The notes under the pieces were generated by a model. The model saw only the letters and a list, made by a program, of their open reading frames with translations. It had not been told where the DNA came from and did no database searches. The position numbers and the translations under genes were made by a program. 64,000 nt of DNA from the NCBI GenBank assembly GCA_937981555.1, contig CALJOK010000077.1, positions 1-64,000 on the forward strand, read 5' to 3'. This DNA is from an uncultured Saprospiraceae bacterium. GTDB lineage: Bacteria; Bacteroidota; Bacteroidia; Chitinophagales; Saprospiraceae. Positions 25,251 through 34,153 of the stretch are shown here, in pieces; position 1 is the first letter of the stretch, and each line of letters opens with the position of its first letter.

Positions 25251-27719
25251 ATGAATAACATTGCTCCAATAAAAGAAAATATACACGAGTCTATTTCATC
25301 TACTTGCTTCCATTGTGGCGAAAATTGTGGAGATGTAAATGTATTGTTACATGATAAACGTTTCTGTTGTCAAGGCTGTAAAATGGTTTATGAAATTCTT
25401 CATGAAAAAGACCTTTGCCAATATTATGATATCGATGCCCAAGCAGGTGTTTCTCTTCGAGGAAAAAAACGAACTCAATTTGCGTGGTTAGATGACGAAG
25501 TAATTCAGTCTCAATTGATTGATTATCAAGAAGATATGATTACGAAAGTAACATTTTTTTTACCTGCTATCCATTGTGCCTCATGTGTTTGGTTATTAGA
25601 AAACCTTTTCAAATTCAATGAAGGTATACTTGATTCCAAAATAAATTTTATCAAAAAAGAAATTTATTTGACTTTTGATAGTTCGAAAGTTTCATTGCGG
25701 GATTTGGCAGAATTGCTCGTTTCGATTGGCTATACTCCTGAGATAAATTTAGGGGATTTAGATAAATCGAAAAGAAAAAAAGTAGATAAAAAATTAATTT
25801 ACCAACTCGGTGTTGCAGGCTTTGGTTTTGGAAATGTAATGTTATTAAGCTTCCCAGAATATTTAGGTCTCGATGAAATCAATGCAATTGGTTTTCAAAA
25901 AATATTTGGATGGATTAATATTTTGTTGGCTATTCCTATCGTTTTTTTTAGTGGGAAAGATTATTTGAAATCTGCTTGGCTGAGTTTGCAGCAGCGGAAT
26001 TTAAATATTGATGTACCTATTTCGATTGGGATTTTGACTTTGTTTGGAAGAAGCATTTTTGAAATATTGAGTGGAGTAGGAGCAGGGTATTTAGACTCGT
26101 TGGCTGGACTCGTCTTTTTTCTTTTAATTGGAAAATGGTTTCAACAGATCACCTTTAATCACCTCTCTTTTGAGCGTGATTACAAATCATATTTTCCCGT
26201 AGCAGCATTGTTGCAAAATGGAGAAACGACGCCTATCCAGAATCTAAAAAAGGGAGATATTATTATTGTGAAAAATAAAGAACTGATTCCGGCAGATGGA
26301 ATTTTGATGCAAGGACAAGGTTCAATTGATTATAGTTTTGTGACCGGCGAATCAGATGCCGTTGCTAAAAATAAAGGAGATCAAATTTTTGCAGGCGGAA
26401 AACAATTGGGAGAATCTGTTGAAATTCAAATTACCAAAACTGTTTCTCAAAGTTATTTGACCCAACTTTGGAATGATGCTGTTTTCTCAAAAGAAGGTTT
26501 ATCGCAACACAATCAGACTCAACTTTTAGCAGATAAAGTAGGAAAAAATTTTACCTACATCATTCTTACCATTGCCTTTTTGACGCTGTTTTATTGGTTG
26601 ACGATTGATGTTGTAATTGCAGTAAATGCATTTACATCAGTTCTGATTATTGCTTGTCCATGTGCGGTGGCATTGTCGATTCCTTTCACTTTTGGGAATG
26701 CGATTCGGATCTTAGGAAAGCATGGTTTTTATCTAAAAAACACAAAAGTGATTGAGCAGTTTCAGCAAGTTACTGCGGTAATTTTTGATAAAACGGGAAC
26801 GCTTACTTTTACGAAAGATAATTCGATTGAGAAAAATAACAAAACAATTACATTTCATGGAGATGAATTGACTGAGGAAGAAAAGCATCATGTCATGTGG
26901 ATGGTTTCGCAGTCAACTCATCCATTGAGTCAAAGAATTTTGGGGTTATTAAGAGGGGAAGTTGAAACTGAAAAGGTGCTTCCTCTCGCTTCCAAAGATT
27001 TTTTAGAAATTGAAGGGAAAGGACTACGAGCAGTTATCAATCAAAAAGTAATAAAAATAGGATCCGCCAACTTTACCCAAAATAAAGCAAATGATCTAGC
27101 CAATGTTTTTCTTCAAATTGACGGAAAGACCAAAGGCTTTTTTACCATAAAAAATCAATACCGAAAAGGCTTCGAAACAATTCTTCATTTTTATAAAAAC
27201 AAAAATGCGATCCATCTCTTGTCAGGGGATAATGAGAAAACTCGGAAAGAATTGGAACCTTATTTTGGAAAAAATCTGCACTATCTCCAAAGTCCAAAAG
27301 ACAAATTAAATTTCACAAAACAACTTCAATCGCAAGGTGAACAAGTACTTATGTTTGGCGACGGATTAAATGATGCGGGGGCATTGCAACAAAGTAATGT
27401 GGGAGTAGTGATTGCAGAAGACACAAACAATTTCACTCCTGCTTGTGATGCTATTTTGGATGCAAAATCGTTTCCTCAACTTCCTCGGTTTTCTAAATAT
27501 ATGCAAGGTTGTCTGCGCTTGGTTTACATGGCTTACGGGCTAGCTTTTATTTATAATTTGATTGGTTTGAGTTATGCCGTTCAAGGAGAACTGTCTCCTT
27601 TGATCGCTGCTATTCTTATGCCAGCTAGTTCGATTACGATTGTTTTATTTGGTGTTTTCTCAGGAACATTTTTGGCTTGGAAAATTGGGCTAGGTGATGA
27701 AAATCATACCCCTGATTGA
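25251..27719 (+). CDS. ccoI: cbb3 oxidase copper-loading P1B-type ATPase
   Basis: 822 residues. The N-terminal cysteine cluster CFHCGENC...FCCQGCKMVYE is typical of CcoI/FixI. An HMA domain follows with CASC in AIHCASCVWLL, then eight membrane helices with the CPC metal-site motif (IIACPCAVALS), the phosphorylation loop DKTGTLTF and the hinge GDGLNDAGAL. CcoI pumps copper for the CuB site of cbb3 oxidase. The start ATG 25251 is dictated by the promoter. A copy of the dispersed 15-mer lies within the cysteine cluster (25334-25348). The last codons contain the distal box of the ccoS promoter. Confidence 0.93.
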   Translation: MNNIAPIKENIHESISSTCFHCGENCGDVNVLLHDKRFCCQGCKMVYEILHEKDLCQYYDIDAQAGVSLRGKKRTQFAWLDDEVIQSQLIDYQEDMITKVTFFLPAIHCASCVWLLENLFKFNEGILDSKINFIKKEIYLTFDSSKVSLRDLAELLVSIGYTPEINLGDLDKSKRKKVDKKLIYQLGVAGFGFGNVMLLSFPEYLGLDEINAIGFQKIFGWINILLAIPIVFFSGKDYLKSAWLSLQQRNLNIDVPISIGILTLFGRSIFEILSGVGAGYLDSLAGLVFFLLIGKWFQQITFNHLSFERDYKSYFPVAALLQNGETTPIQNLKKGDIIIVKNKELIPADGILMQGQGSIDYSFVTGESDAVAKNKGDQIFAGGKQLGESVEIQITKTVSQSYLTQLWNDAVFSKEGLSQHNQTQLLADKVGKNFTYIILTIAFLTLFYWLTIDVVIAVNAFTSVLIIACPCAVALSIPFTFGNAIRILGKHGFYLKNTKVIEQFQQVTAVIFDKTGTLTFTKDNSIEKNNKTITFHGDELTEEEKHHVMWMVSQSTHPLSQRILGLLRGEVETEKVLPLASKDFLEIEGKGLRAVINQKVIKIGSANFTQNKANDLANVFLQIDGKTKGFFTIKNQYRKGFETILHFYKNKNAIHLLSGDNEKTRKELEPYFGKNLHYLQSPKDKLNFTKQLQSQGEQVLMFGDGLNDAGALQQSNVGVVIAEDTNNFTPACDAILDAKSFPQLPRFSKYMQGCLRLVYMAYGLAFIYNLIGLSYAVQGELSPLIAAILMPASSITIVLFGVFSGTFLAWKIGLGDENHTPD
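25334..25348 (+). repeat. dispersed 15-mer, copy 2 (exact)
   Basis: TGTAAATGTATTGTT inside ccoI, encoding part of DVNVLL between two cysteine clusters. Confidence 0.7.
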
Positions 27720-27759
27720 CAAACGTCACCTGATAAAAATCATCTTCCTTCTACATTTG
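27695..27759 (+). promoter_or_regulatory. triple-box promoter of the cco operon
   Basis: TGATGAAAATCA (27695-27706, inside the end of ccoI) and TGACAAACGTCA (27717-27728) form the standard pair, 22 bp apart; TACATTTG is at 27752-27759, 36.5 bp. A third box TGATAAAAATCA (27731-27742) lies between the pair and the -7 element, a place where binding could repress. Confidence 0.85.
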
Positions 27760-27778
27760 AGTCATAAAATAAAACGAT

Positions 27779-27937
27779 ATGAAAATTATTTTTTTACTCA
27801 TTCTCGTAAGTCTTTTGGTAGCCATTGGTTTCCTAGCGGCTTTTTTTTGGGCCGTGAAATCAGGACAATATGAGGATGATTATACTCCATCGATTCGAAT
27901 TTTATTTGATGACAAAAACGAAAAAAAAACGAAGTAA
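27779..27937 (+). CDS. ccoS: cbb3 oxidase maturation protein CcoS
   Basis: 52 residues: MKIIFLLILVSLLVAIGFLA, then FFWAVKSGQYEDDYTPSIRI. One N-terminal helix plus the conserved FxWxxxxGQ(Y/F)DD motif identifies CcoS, which is needed to insert haem b and CuB. The TAA stop is directly followed by the ATG of ccoNO. It is the first gene after the triple-box promoter. Confidence 0.92.
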   Translation: MKIIFLLILVSLLVAIGFLAAFFWAVKSGQYEDDYTPSIRILFDDKNEKKTK

Positions 27938-30070
27938 ATGAATCAGATTGAACAATTTAGTTACGACAATAAGTCGGTGCGTAACTTTGCCCTAGCTACA
28001 GCTTTTTGGGGCGTCATTGGAATGAGTGTCGGTCTTTGGGCCGCCCTCCAGCTTGTTTTTCCTTCCTTAAATTTTGCGACTGCCGAAGTTACTTTCGGAC
28101 GTATTCGACCGTTGCATACTAATGCCGTTATTTTTGCATTTGTAGGAAATGGAATTTTTATGGGAGTTTATTATTCCCTCCAACGATTACTCAAAGCTCG
28201 GATGTATTCCGACTTGTTGAGTAAAATTCACTTTTGGGGATGGCAGTCGATCATTGTCGCTGCTGCAATTACCCTTCCTCTTGGTTTGACGAGTAGTCAT
28301 GAGTATGCTGAATTATTATTACCGATTGATGTTTTGATTGCGTTGATTTGGATAGTTTTCGGTATCAATATGTTCGGGACTATTTTAAAGCGAAGAGAAA
28401 ATCACTTGTATGTTGCCATTTGGTTTTATATCGCAACATGGGTGACGGTGACAGTTTTACACATTGGAAACAACTTAGTTATTCCAATTACTTTTTGGGA
28501 AAGTTATCCTGTCTTCGCAGGTGTTCAAGATGCCTTGGTTCAATGGTGGTATGGTCATAATGCAGTAGCATTTTTCTTGACGACACCTTATTTAGGGTTG
28601 ATGTATTACTATTTGCCGAAGGCAGCAAATCGTCCAGTCTTTTCTTATCGACTGTCGATTATTCACTTTTGGGCTTTGATATTTATTTATATCTGGGCAG
28701 GACCTCACCACTTGTTATTTACCTCTTTACCTGACTGGGCGCAATCGTTGGGTACCGTATTTTCGATCATGCTAATTGCTCCATCTTGGGGAGGGATGTT
28801 GAATGGATTATTGACGTTGAGAGGAGCTTGGGATAGAGTTCGAACAGATCCGATTTTGAAATTTATGGTGGTTGCGATAACTGCTTATGGTATGGCAACT
28901 TTCGAAGGGCCGATGCTTTCAATTAAGAGTGTCAATGCGATTAGTCATTTTACAGACTGGACAATTGGGCATGTTCATATTGGTACTTTAGGATGGAATG
29001 GGATGTTGACATTTGGGGTGTTGTATTGGTTGATTCCACGGATTTATGATACAAAATTATACTCTGTAAAATTAGCCAACACGCACTTTTGGATTGCTAC
29101 TTTAGGGACATTGTTTTATGCTGTTCCTTTATACTTTGCTGGTTGGACACAACACTTTATGTGGAAAGATTTTGTGCCAGAAGGTTACTTATTATATGGA
29201 AATTTCCTTGAGACGGTAACTGCAATTTTACCAATGTATTATATGCGTGCGGTTGGTGGAACGATTTATCTTTTAGGTGTTTTTGTGATGATTTATAATT
29301 TACGTAAAACTATTGTTAGCGGAAAGTTAATCGAAAACGAAGCTGCAGAAGCTCCTGCACTTGTGAAGTATGTTGCTCACAAAGGAGAACATTGGCACCG
29401 ACGAATAGAACGTAAACCAATCATGTTATTATTCTTTTCTACGATTGCTATTTTGATCGGTGGATTAGTGGAATTTTTTCCGATGGTATTGGTTGATGAG
29501 AATGTTCCAAAGATTGCATCTGTCCAACCGTACACTCCGTTGGAATTGCAAGGTCGTGATTTATATATCCGAGAAGGATGTGTTGGTTGTCACTCACAAA
29601 TGGTTCGTCCTTTTCGATGGGAAGTGGAACGATATGATATTCAAGGAGATGCGGGATATTCCAAATCAGGAGAGTTTATTTATGACCGTCCTTTCCTCTG
29701 GGGATCAAAACGAACTGGTCCAGATTTACATCGAGTAGGCGGCAAGTATGATGACAGTTGGCATTACCTGCATATGAAAGATCCAACGAGTACTTCGCCA
29801 GGAAGTATCATGCCGCCATATCCATGGATGTATGAAAATGATTTGGACGTGTCTAGTTTGCCTGCAAAAATTCGAGTTTTACAAATGTTGAATACACCAT
29901 ATCCAGAAGGTTACGATGAAGTTGCTTTGCAAGACTTAAGAAAACAAGCTGCTGGAATAGCTGAAGGTTTGAAAGAGCCAAGTGGAAATATGGAAGATTT
30001 AGAAAATAAAGAAATCATTGCCTTGATTGCCTACTTGCAAAGATTAGGAACAGATATTCGACCTAAATAA
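27938..30070 (+). CDS. ccoNO: cbb3 cytochrome oxidase, fused subunits I and II (CcoN-CcoO)
   Basis: 710 residues. Residues about 1-470 are CcoN: 12 membrane helices with haem/CuB histidines in RPLHTNAVIFAFVGN, WWYGHNAVAFFLT, AGPHHLL and GHVHIGTLGWNG. Residues about 485-710 are CcoO: one anchor helix and a mono-haem cytochrome c domain with CVGCH (C about 548) and a methionine ligand in PGSIMPPYPW. In proteobacteria these are separate genes; the fusion is usual in Bacteroidota. It is the catalytic core of a high-affinity terminal oxidase for microaerobic respiration. Confidence 0.95.
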   Translation: MNQIEQFSYDNKSVRNFALATAFWGVIGMSVGLWAALQLVFPSLNFATAEVTFGRIRPLHTNAVIFAFVGNGIFMGVYYSLQRLLKARMYSDLLSKIHFWGWQSIIVAAAITLPLGLTSSHEYAELLLPIDVLIALIWIVFGINMFGTILKRRENHLYVAIWFYIATWVTVTVLHIGNNLVIPITFWESYPVFAGVQDALVQWWYGHNAVAFFLTTPYLGLMYYYLPKAANRPVFSYRLSIIHFWALIFIYIWAGPHHLLFTSLPDWAQSLGTVFSIMLIAPSWGGMLNGLLTLRGAWDRVRTDPILKFMVVAITAYGMATFEGPMLSIKSVNAISHFTDWTIGHVHIGTLGWNGMLTFGVLYWLIPRIYDTKLYSVKLANTHFWIATLGTLFYAVPLYFAGWTQHFMWKDFVPEGYLLYGNFLETVTAILPMYYMRAVGGTIYLLGVFVMIYNLRKTIVSGKLIENEAAEAPALVKYVAHKGEHWHRRIERKPIMLLFFSTIAILIGGLVEFFPMVLVDENVPKIASVQPYTPLELQGRDLYIREGCVGCHSQMVRPFRWEVERYDIQGDAGYSKSGEFIYDRPFLWGSKRTGPDLHRVGGKYDDSWHYLHMKDPTSTSPGSIMPPYPWMYENDLDVSSLPAKIRVLQMLNTPYPEGYDEVALQDLRKQAAGIAEGLKEPSGNMEDLENKEIIALIAYLQRLGTDIRPK

Positions 30071-30080
30071 ATATTACCCA

Positions 30081-30113
30081 ATTCACAAGGTGACTTCAAG
30101 TCGCCTTGTGAAT
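30081..30113 (+). other. intercistronic hairpin ccoNO/ccoQ
   Basis: ATTCACAAGGTGA/TCGCCTTGTGAAT, 7-base loop, no T-tract. It is probably a processing or mRNA-stability element rather than a terminator, since ccoQ and ccoP follow. Confidence 0.6.
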
Positions 30114-30121
30114 GATATAGA

Positions 30122-30136
30122 TGTAAATGTATTGTT
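30122..30136 (+). repeat. dispersed 15-mer, copy 3 (exact, intergenic)
   Basis: TGTAAATGTATTGTT lies between the ccoNO hairpin and the ccoQ start, outside any gene I accept. Confidence 0.7.
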
Positions 30137-30159
30137 GTAAAAAAATTAAAAAAATAAAA

Positions 30160-30351
30160 ATGTATAAATATATTTTAGAAAGAGCAGGTGATATTGATTG
30201 GATGGCAATAGTTCCTTTGCTCATATTCACGACAGTTTTTGCCATAGTTGTCATCCGAGCGATTACCGCTAAAAAGGATTTTATCAATAAAATGGCCAGT
30301 CTTCCACTAGATGAAAACGATTCTTTAAAAAATCAAAATGAAATGATATGA
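30160..30351 (+). CDS. ccoQ: small cbb3 oxidase subunit CcoQ
   Basis: 63 residues starting MYKYILERAGDIDW, one membrane helix (about 16-36, MAIVPLLIFTTVFAIVVIRA), then a charged tail. Size, topology and position between ccoNO and ccoP identify it as CcoQ-like, although CcoQ is poorly conserved. ATG 30160 is preferred to one at 30127 that would add a basic, non-conserved stretch overlapping the repeat. The TGA stop overlaps the ccoP ATG. Confidence 0.75.
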   Translation: MYKYILERAGDIDWMAIVPLLIFTTVFAIVVIRAITAKKDFINKMASLPLDENDSLKNQNEMI

Positions 30352-31292
30352 ACAAGTTTAAAATATGGACAACACTTTTGATTTTGTTGATAGCGGCTCC
30401 TATTTGGGCTGCAGTTGGAGAGGAAGAAGGGAGAAGTATGTTTAACTGGACGATTGAAAATATCGTCATGATTATGGGAAGTGCGGTAGTGTTAAGTGCA
30501 TTGTATTTAATGTGGACTGCAACGAAAACGATTTGGCGAGCACAAGCGATTAACCGATTTGAATCTCAAGGATTGAGTCATGAAGCTGCAGTTGCAAAAG
30601 CTAAAAAAGAAAGTTTCTTAAGTTACATGTATCAACAATTGGATGGTGGAGTTTCTTTGGAAAAAGAAACAGATATTTTATTAAACCATAATTATGATGG
30701 TATACAGGAGCTAGATAATAATTTGCCACCATGGTGGGTTGGGATGTTTTATTCGACGATAGTTTTTGCTTTTTTATATCTCGGGATTTATCATTTTTCG
30801 GATATTGGAAAAAGTCAAATCGAAGAATATGAACAAGAAGTTATTGATACAGATAGAGCTATTGCAGCTTATATGGCAGCTCAAAAAGCAGCGAAAACTA
30901 CGGAACTAAACGCTGATAATGTTACTGAATTGACTGCGACAGATCGATTGGCGGCAGGGCAAGCAAATTTTAAAAGTTACTGTATGGCTTGTCATGGAAT
31001 GCTAGGGGAAGGAATAGAAAATCTAGGTCAAAACTTGACGGATGACTATTGGATTCATGGCGGAGGAATCAAAAATATTTTCAAAACTATCTCCGAAGGT
31101 GTTCCAGGTAAACCTATGGTGGCTTGGAAAGAAGCATTGAGTGCTGATCAGATTCAAGAATTGGCAAGTTATATTATGACTTTAAAAGGAACGAATCCAC
31201 CTAATGCGCGACCTCCTGAAGGAGAGTTATATGAAGCAGGAGCGACTAGTGAAATTCCTCAGACTGGGGAAGTCGAAGTTGGAACCGAATAA
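30348..31292 (+). CDS. ccoP: cbb3 oxidase cytochrome c subunit CcoP (mono-haem form)
   Basis: 314 residues. Signal-like N-terminus, helix at about 35-60, a CcoP N-terminal region with the conserved NNxPPWW (DNNLPPWWVGMFYSTIVFAF, about 124-145), and one cytochrome c domain with CMACH (C about 212). Proteobacterial CcoP has two haem c groups; here only one CxxCH is present and a methionine ligand is supplied by PMVAWK. The acidic tail ends EVGTE. It accepts electrons from the bc complex or a cytochrome c and passes them to CcoNO. Confidence 0.92.
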   Translation: MNKFKIWTTLLILLIAAPIWAAVGEEEGRSMFNWTIENIVMIMGSAVVLSALYLMWTATKTIWRAQAINRFESQGLSHEAAVAKAKKESFLSYMYQQLDGGVSLEKETDILLNHNYDGIQELDNNLPPWWVGMFYSTIVFAFLYLGIYHFSDIGKSQIEEYEQEVIDTDRAIAAYMAAQKAAKTTELNADNVTELTATDRLAAGQANFKSYCMACHGMLGEGIENLGQNLTDDYWIHGGGIKNIFKTISEGVPGKPMVAWKEALSADQIQELASYIMTLKGTNPPNARPPEGELYEAGATSEIPQTGEVEVGTE

Positions 31293-31306
31293 GATTTTAA
31301 AATTTC

Positions 31307-31340
31307 GGAGAGTGAATTGTTTTAGAACAATTCGCTCTCC
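31307..31340 (+). other. intercistronic hairpin ccoP/ccoG
   Basis: GGAGAGTGAATTGTT/AACAATTCGCTCTCC, 4-base loop, only a short T-run. It is a weak terminator or stability element that could lower expression of the assembly genes ccoG and ccoH. Confidence 0.65.
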
Positions 31341-31361
31341 TTTGTAATAATTTATAAAAAA

Positions 31362-32825
31362 ATGAGTGCTTCAGAACCTATAAAAGATACAGAGGCTTAT
31401 CGAGATTCGATAGCCACCGTAGGTAAGGATGGAAAGCGAATTTGGTTATATCCAAAGAAGCCGAAAGGTAAGTTTACCAATTATCGAACTTATCTAAGTT
31501 GGGTGTTATTGATCGTTCTTTTTGGAATGCCATTTCTCAAAGTGGATGGGGAACCATTTATGATGTTCAATGTATTGACGCGTAATTTTATTGTTTTTGG
31601 AGTTCACTTTGCGCCGCAGGATTTTTATTTATTTGTCTTGGCGGTGCTCACTTTTATTGTTTTCATTGTTTTGTTTACCGTAGTTTTTGGAAGACTATTT
31701 TGTGGATGGGTTTGTCCTCAAACTATTTTTATGGAAATGGTTTTTCGAAAAATAGAATATGCGATTGAAGGGGATGCCAATGCTCAACGACGACTGAATA
31801 AAGCACCTTGGACAACTCAAAAAATAATTAAGAAAACAACGAAGCATATTATTTTTTACTTCATAGCAATCTTAATTGCCAATACTTTTTTGTCCTACAT
31901 AATAGGTGTGGATGAGGTGGGGAAAATAATTTCTGAACCTATCCACCAACATCTTGGAGGTTTCTCTGCGATGTTGATTTTCTCAGCAGTTTTCTATGGT
32001 GTTTTTGCTTTTATGCGGGAGCAAGTTTGTATTGCCGTTTGTCCTTATGGTCGATTGCAAAGTGTTTTGTTGGATGAAAATTCAGTAGTAGTAGCTTACG
32101 ATTATATGCGTGGAGAACCTCGAGGAAAGATTAAAAAGAAACCTATTACCAAAAAGAATCCGCTAGAATTTATTCAAGCAAGTGTGGCAAGTCCTGTGGA
32201 AAAAATAGAAACTCAGTTAGGTGATTGTATCGATTGCAAAATGTGTATAAATGTTTGTCCAACAGGAATTGATATTCGAAATGGTACGCAACTCGAATGT
32301 GTCAATTGCACCGCATGCATCGATGCTTGTGATGAAATTATGGAAAAAGTAGATCGTCCACTTGGCTTGATTCGATATGACTCAGAAAAAGGAATTCGAG
32401 AAAGGAAAAAGAAAATTTTCACCACTCGGGTAATAGCTTATTCGGCAGTTTTGGTAGCACTTTTAGCGTTGCAAGGATTCTTGTTGGCAAATAGAAATGA
32501 TGTAGATGTATTGTTATTAAAATCTCCTGGGACATTATATCAGGAGGTGGATGAGTCAACTTTAAGCAACTTATACAATTATCAAATCATCAATAAAACT
32601 TCTAAGGTTTTCCCAATCGAGTTTAGAATGAAAAACGGAATTGGGGAAGTAAAGACGGTTGGTCCACAACCCATGACGAAGAAAAATGGAGTGACTAAAG
32701 GTGTTGTTTTTATTGAATTACCAAAAGATAAGTTGAAGGGACATTCGACGGAATTCAAAGTTGAAGTACTTTCAAAAGGAATAGTGATAGATGAGTTGAC
32801 GACTAACTTTTTAGGGCCAGAATAA
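31362..32825 (+). CDS. ccoG: cytochrome c oxidase accessory protein CcoG (Fe-S, copper reductase)
   Basis: 487 residues, four N-terminal-half membrane helices, then a ferredoxin-like domain with two four-cysteine sets: CIDCKMCINVCPTGIDI and CVNCTACIDACDEIM. Extra conserved cysteines occur in CGWVCPQTIF and CIAVCPYGR. A membrane helix (about 350-370) precedes a periplasmic immunoglobulin-like C-terminal domain, as in FixG/RdxA. CcoG reduces Cu(II) for CuB assembly. A one-mismatch copy of the dispersed 15-mer lies at 32501-32515. Confidence 0.93.
   Translation: MSASEPIKDTEAYRDSIATVGKDGKRIWLYPKKPKGKFTNYRTYLSWVLLIVLFGMPFLKVDGEPFMMFNVLTRNFIVFGVHFAPQDFYLFVLAVLTFIVFIVLFTVVFGRLFCGWVCPQTIFMEMVFRKIEYAIEGDANAQRRLNKAPWTTQKIIKKTTKHIIFYFIAILIANTFLSYIIGVDEVGKIISEPIHQHLGGFSAMLIFSAVFYGVFAFMREQVCIAVCPYGRLQSVLLDENSVVVAYDYMRGEPRGKIKKKPITKKNPLEFIQASVASPVEKIETQLGDCIDCKMCINVCPTGIDIRNGTQLECVNCTACIDACDEIMEKVDRPLGLIRYDSEKGIRERKKKIFTTRVIAYSAVLVALLALQGFLLANRNDVDVLLLKSPGTLYQEVDESTLSNLYNYQIINKTSKVFPIEFRMKNGIGEVKTVGPQPMTKKNGVTKGVVFIELPKDKLKGHSTEFKVEVLSKGIVIDELTTNFLGPE
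32501..32515 (+). repeat. dispersed 15-mer, copy 4 (one mismatch)
   Basis: TGTAGATGTATTGTT inside ccoG, encoding part of DVDVLL. Confidence 0.6.
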
Positions 32826-32885
32826 TTTTTCACCATATAGAAAACATAACTTTTTATGTGTCTATGTTTTCTCCGTGGTGAAAAA
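32826..32885 (+). other. long intercistronic hairpin ccoG/ccoH
   Basis: Two nested arms: TTTTTCACCA (32826-32835) with TGGTGAAAAA (32876-32885), and AGAAAACATA (32839-32848) with TATGTTTTCT (32863-32872). They begin directly after the ccoG stop. No T-tract follows. It could be a stability element or a remnant of a small mobile repeat. Confidence 0.65.
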
Positions 32886-32906
32886 TCACAATTAAAAAAT
32901 ACAATT

Positions 32907-33347
32907 ATGAAATTCAATTGGGGAACTGGAATCACATTGTTTTATATGGTATTTATGTTTACCATGATCTACATGGTATATCAAAGTACACAAGTAGAGC
33001 GTAATTTGGTATTCGAAAATTACTATGAAAAGGATCTACAATATCAGTCTCATCTCGACAAAGTAAAAAACACTTCTACGTTGAAAAATGACTTAGGAAT
33101 TTTTCAAAATAAAGAGGAAAAATACCTTCGTTTTGCATTTCCAAAAGAGTTGGCAGAAGTCAAAGGTGATATTCTTTTTTATCGGCCTTCGGATAGTTCT
33201 AAAGATTTTAATACTGAAATTAAGATTGATGCAACACATGAAATACGCATTCCTACATCAGCTTTGCAAACGGGAATTTGGAAAATAAAAGTGAATTGGG
33301 AAGGAGACAAAACACTTTATTATAAAGAAGCAACGATCCAAATTTGA
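32907..33347 (+). CDS. ccoH: FixH/CcoH family cbb3 assembly protein
   Basis: 146 residues, one N-terminal membrane helix (MKFNWGTGITLFYMVFMFTM) and a periplasmic beta-sandwich (FRPSD-type FYRPSDSSKDF, then TGIWKIKVNWEGD). Both are typical of FixH, which stabilises the oxidase with CcoI. The ATG at 32907 follows the hairpin; an upstream frame start would lie inside the hairpin. The stop overlaps the next start. Confidence 0.88.
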   Translation: MKFNWGTGITLFYMVFMFTMIYMVYQSTQVERNLVFENYYEKDLQYQSHLDKVKNTSTLKNDLGIFQNKEEKYLRFAFPKELAEVKGDILFYRPSDSSKDFNTEIKIDATHEIRIPTSALQTGIWKIKVNWEGDKTLYYKEATIQI

Positions 33348-34048
33348 TGATTAGTTTTTTGGCAGCATTTACCGTTGGATTATTTGGAAGTTTACATTGC
33401 GTTGGCATGTGTGGACCGATAGCTGCTGCCTTACCTTACCCTTCGCAAAAGAAAAGTCATCTTCTCGGAAGTGTATTGTTATATAATTCTGGGCGAATTT
33501 TAACTTATGGCTTTTTAGGGATTTTGTTTGGGGTTTTAGGAGCTAGTTTTTCTTTAGCAGGGTTCCAACAATTCATTTCTCTTTTTTTAGGAATAGTATT
33601 CTTAATGGCTGGATTTTTTTCATTTAACTTAGAAACTACTTTGCTTAAATGGAAATGGACAAGCCGAATTTTCTTTTTTGTAAAAAGTAGATTGAGTGTT
33701 TTTTTACAAAAAAAATCACTTCAATCACTTTTCTTCATCGGTCTCATGAATGGTTTGTTGCCTTGCGGATTAGTTTACATTGCTTTGGCTGGAGCAATCT
33801 CATCTGGAACAATCGGAGGTGGTTTTATGTGGATGGTTGCTTTTGGATTGGGAACTATTCCATTGATGATGGTAGCAGCGATTTCTGGAAATTTAATAAA
33901 AATACCATTACGTAATTTTTTTAAAAAAGCATATCCAATCCTATTGATAACATTTGCCGTACTATTTATCATCAGAGGATTGAATGTAGATATTCCTGAC
34001 AATTGGTATTATTTAAATTTATTCGGAGAACAAATTATGTGTCATTGA
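33347..34048 (+). CDS. sulfite-exporter/DsbD_2-like membrane protein (cbb3 assembly-associated)
   Basis: 233 residues, six membrane helices. It opens LAAFTVGLFGSLHCVGMCGP, the HCxGMCG signature of the DsbD_2/SafE family commonly found at the end of cco/fixGHIS clusters, and has a second half-repeat with GLMNGLLPCGLVYIALAGA. The paired cysteines and glycine-proline kinks suggest metal (copper) or reductant transport for oxidase assembly. Its ATG overlaps the TGA of ccoH by one base, indicating translational coupling. The exact substrate is not known. Confidence 0.88.
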   Translation: MISFLAAFTVGLFGSLHCVGMCGPIAAALPYPSQKKSHLLGSVLLYNSGRILTYGFLGILFGVLGASFSLAGFQQFISLFLGIVFLMAGFFSFNLETTLLKWKWTSRIFFFVKSRLSVFLQKKSLQSLFFIGLMNGLLPCGLVYIALAGAISSGTIGGGFMWMVAFGLGTIPLMMVAAISGNLIKIPLRNFFKKAYPILLITFAVLFIIRGLNVDIPDNWYYLNLFGEQIMCH

Positions 34049-34053
34049 GAGAG

Positions 34054-34118
34054 TGATAAAAATCATTATTCGAATTGATAAAAGTCATCTTTTTCTTTCT
34101 TAGATGAACTTAATTTTA
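34054..34118 (+). promoter_or_regulatory. double-box promoter of 34154-34408
   Basis: TGATAAAAATCA (34054-34065) and TGATAAAAGTCA (34076-34087), 22 bp apart. TAATTTTA is at 34111-34118, 36.5 bp. The ATG at 34118 overlaps the -7 element and cannot be the start. Confidence 0.85.
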
Positions 34119-34153
34119 TGGTATTATTTACAAACAATCAAAATAAATATATC

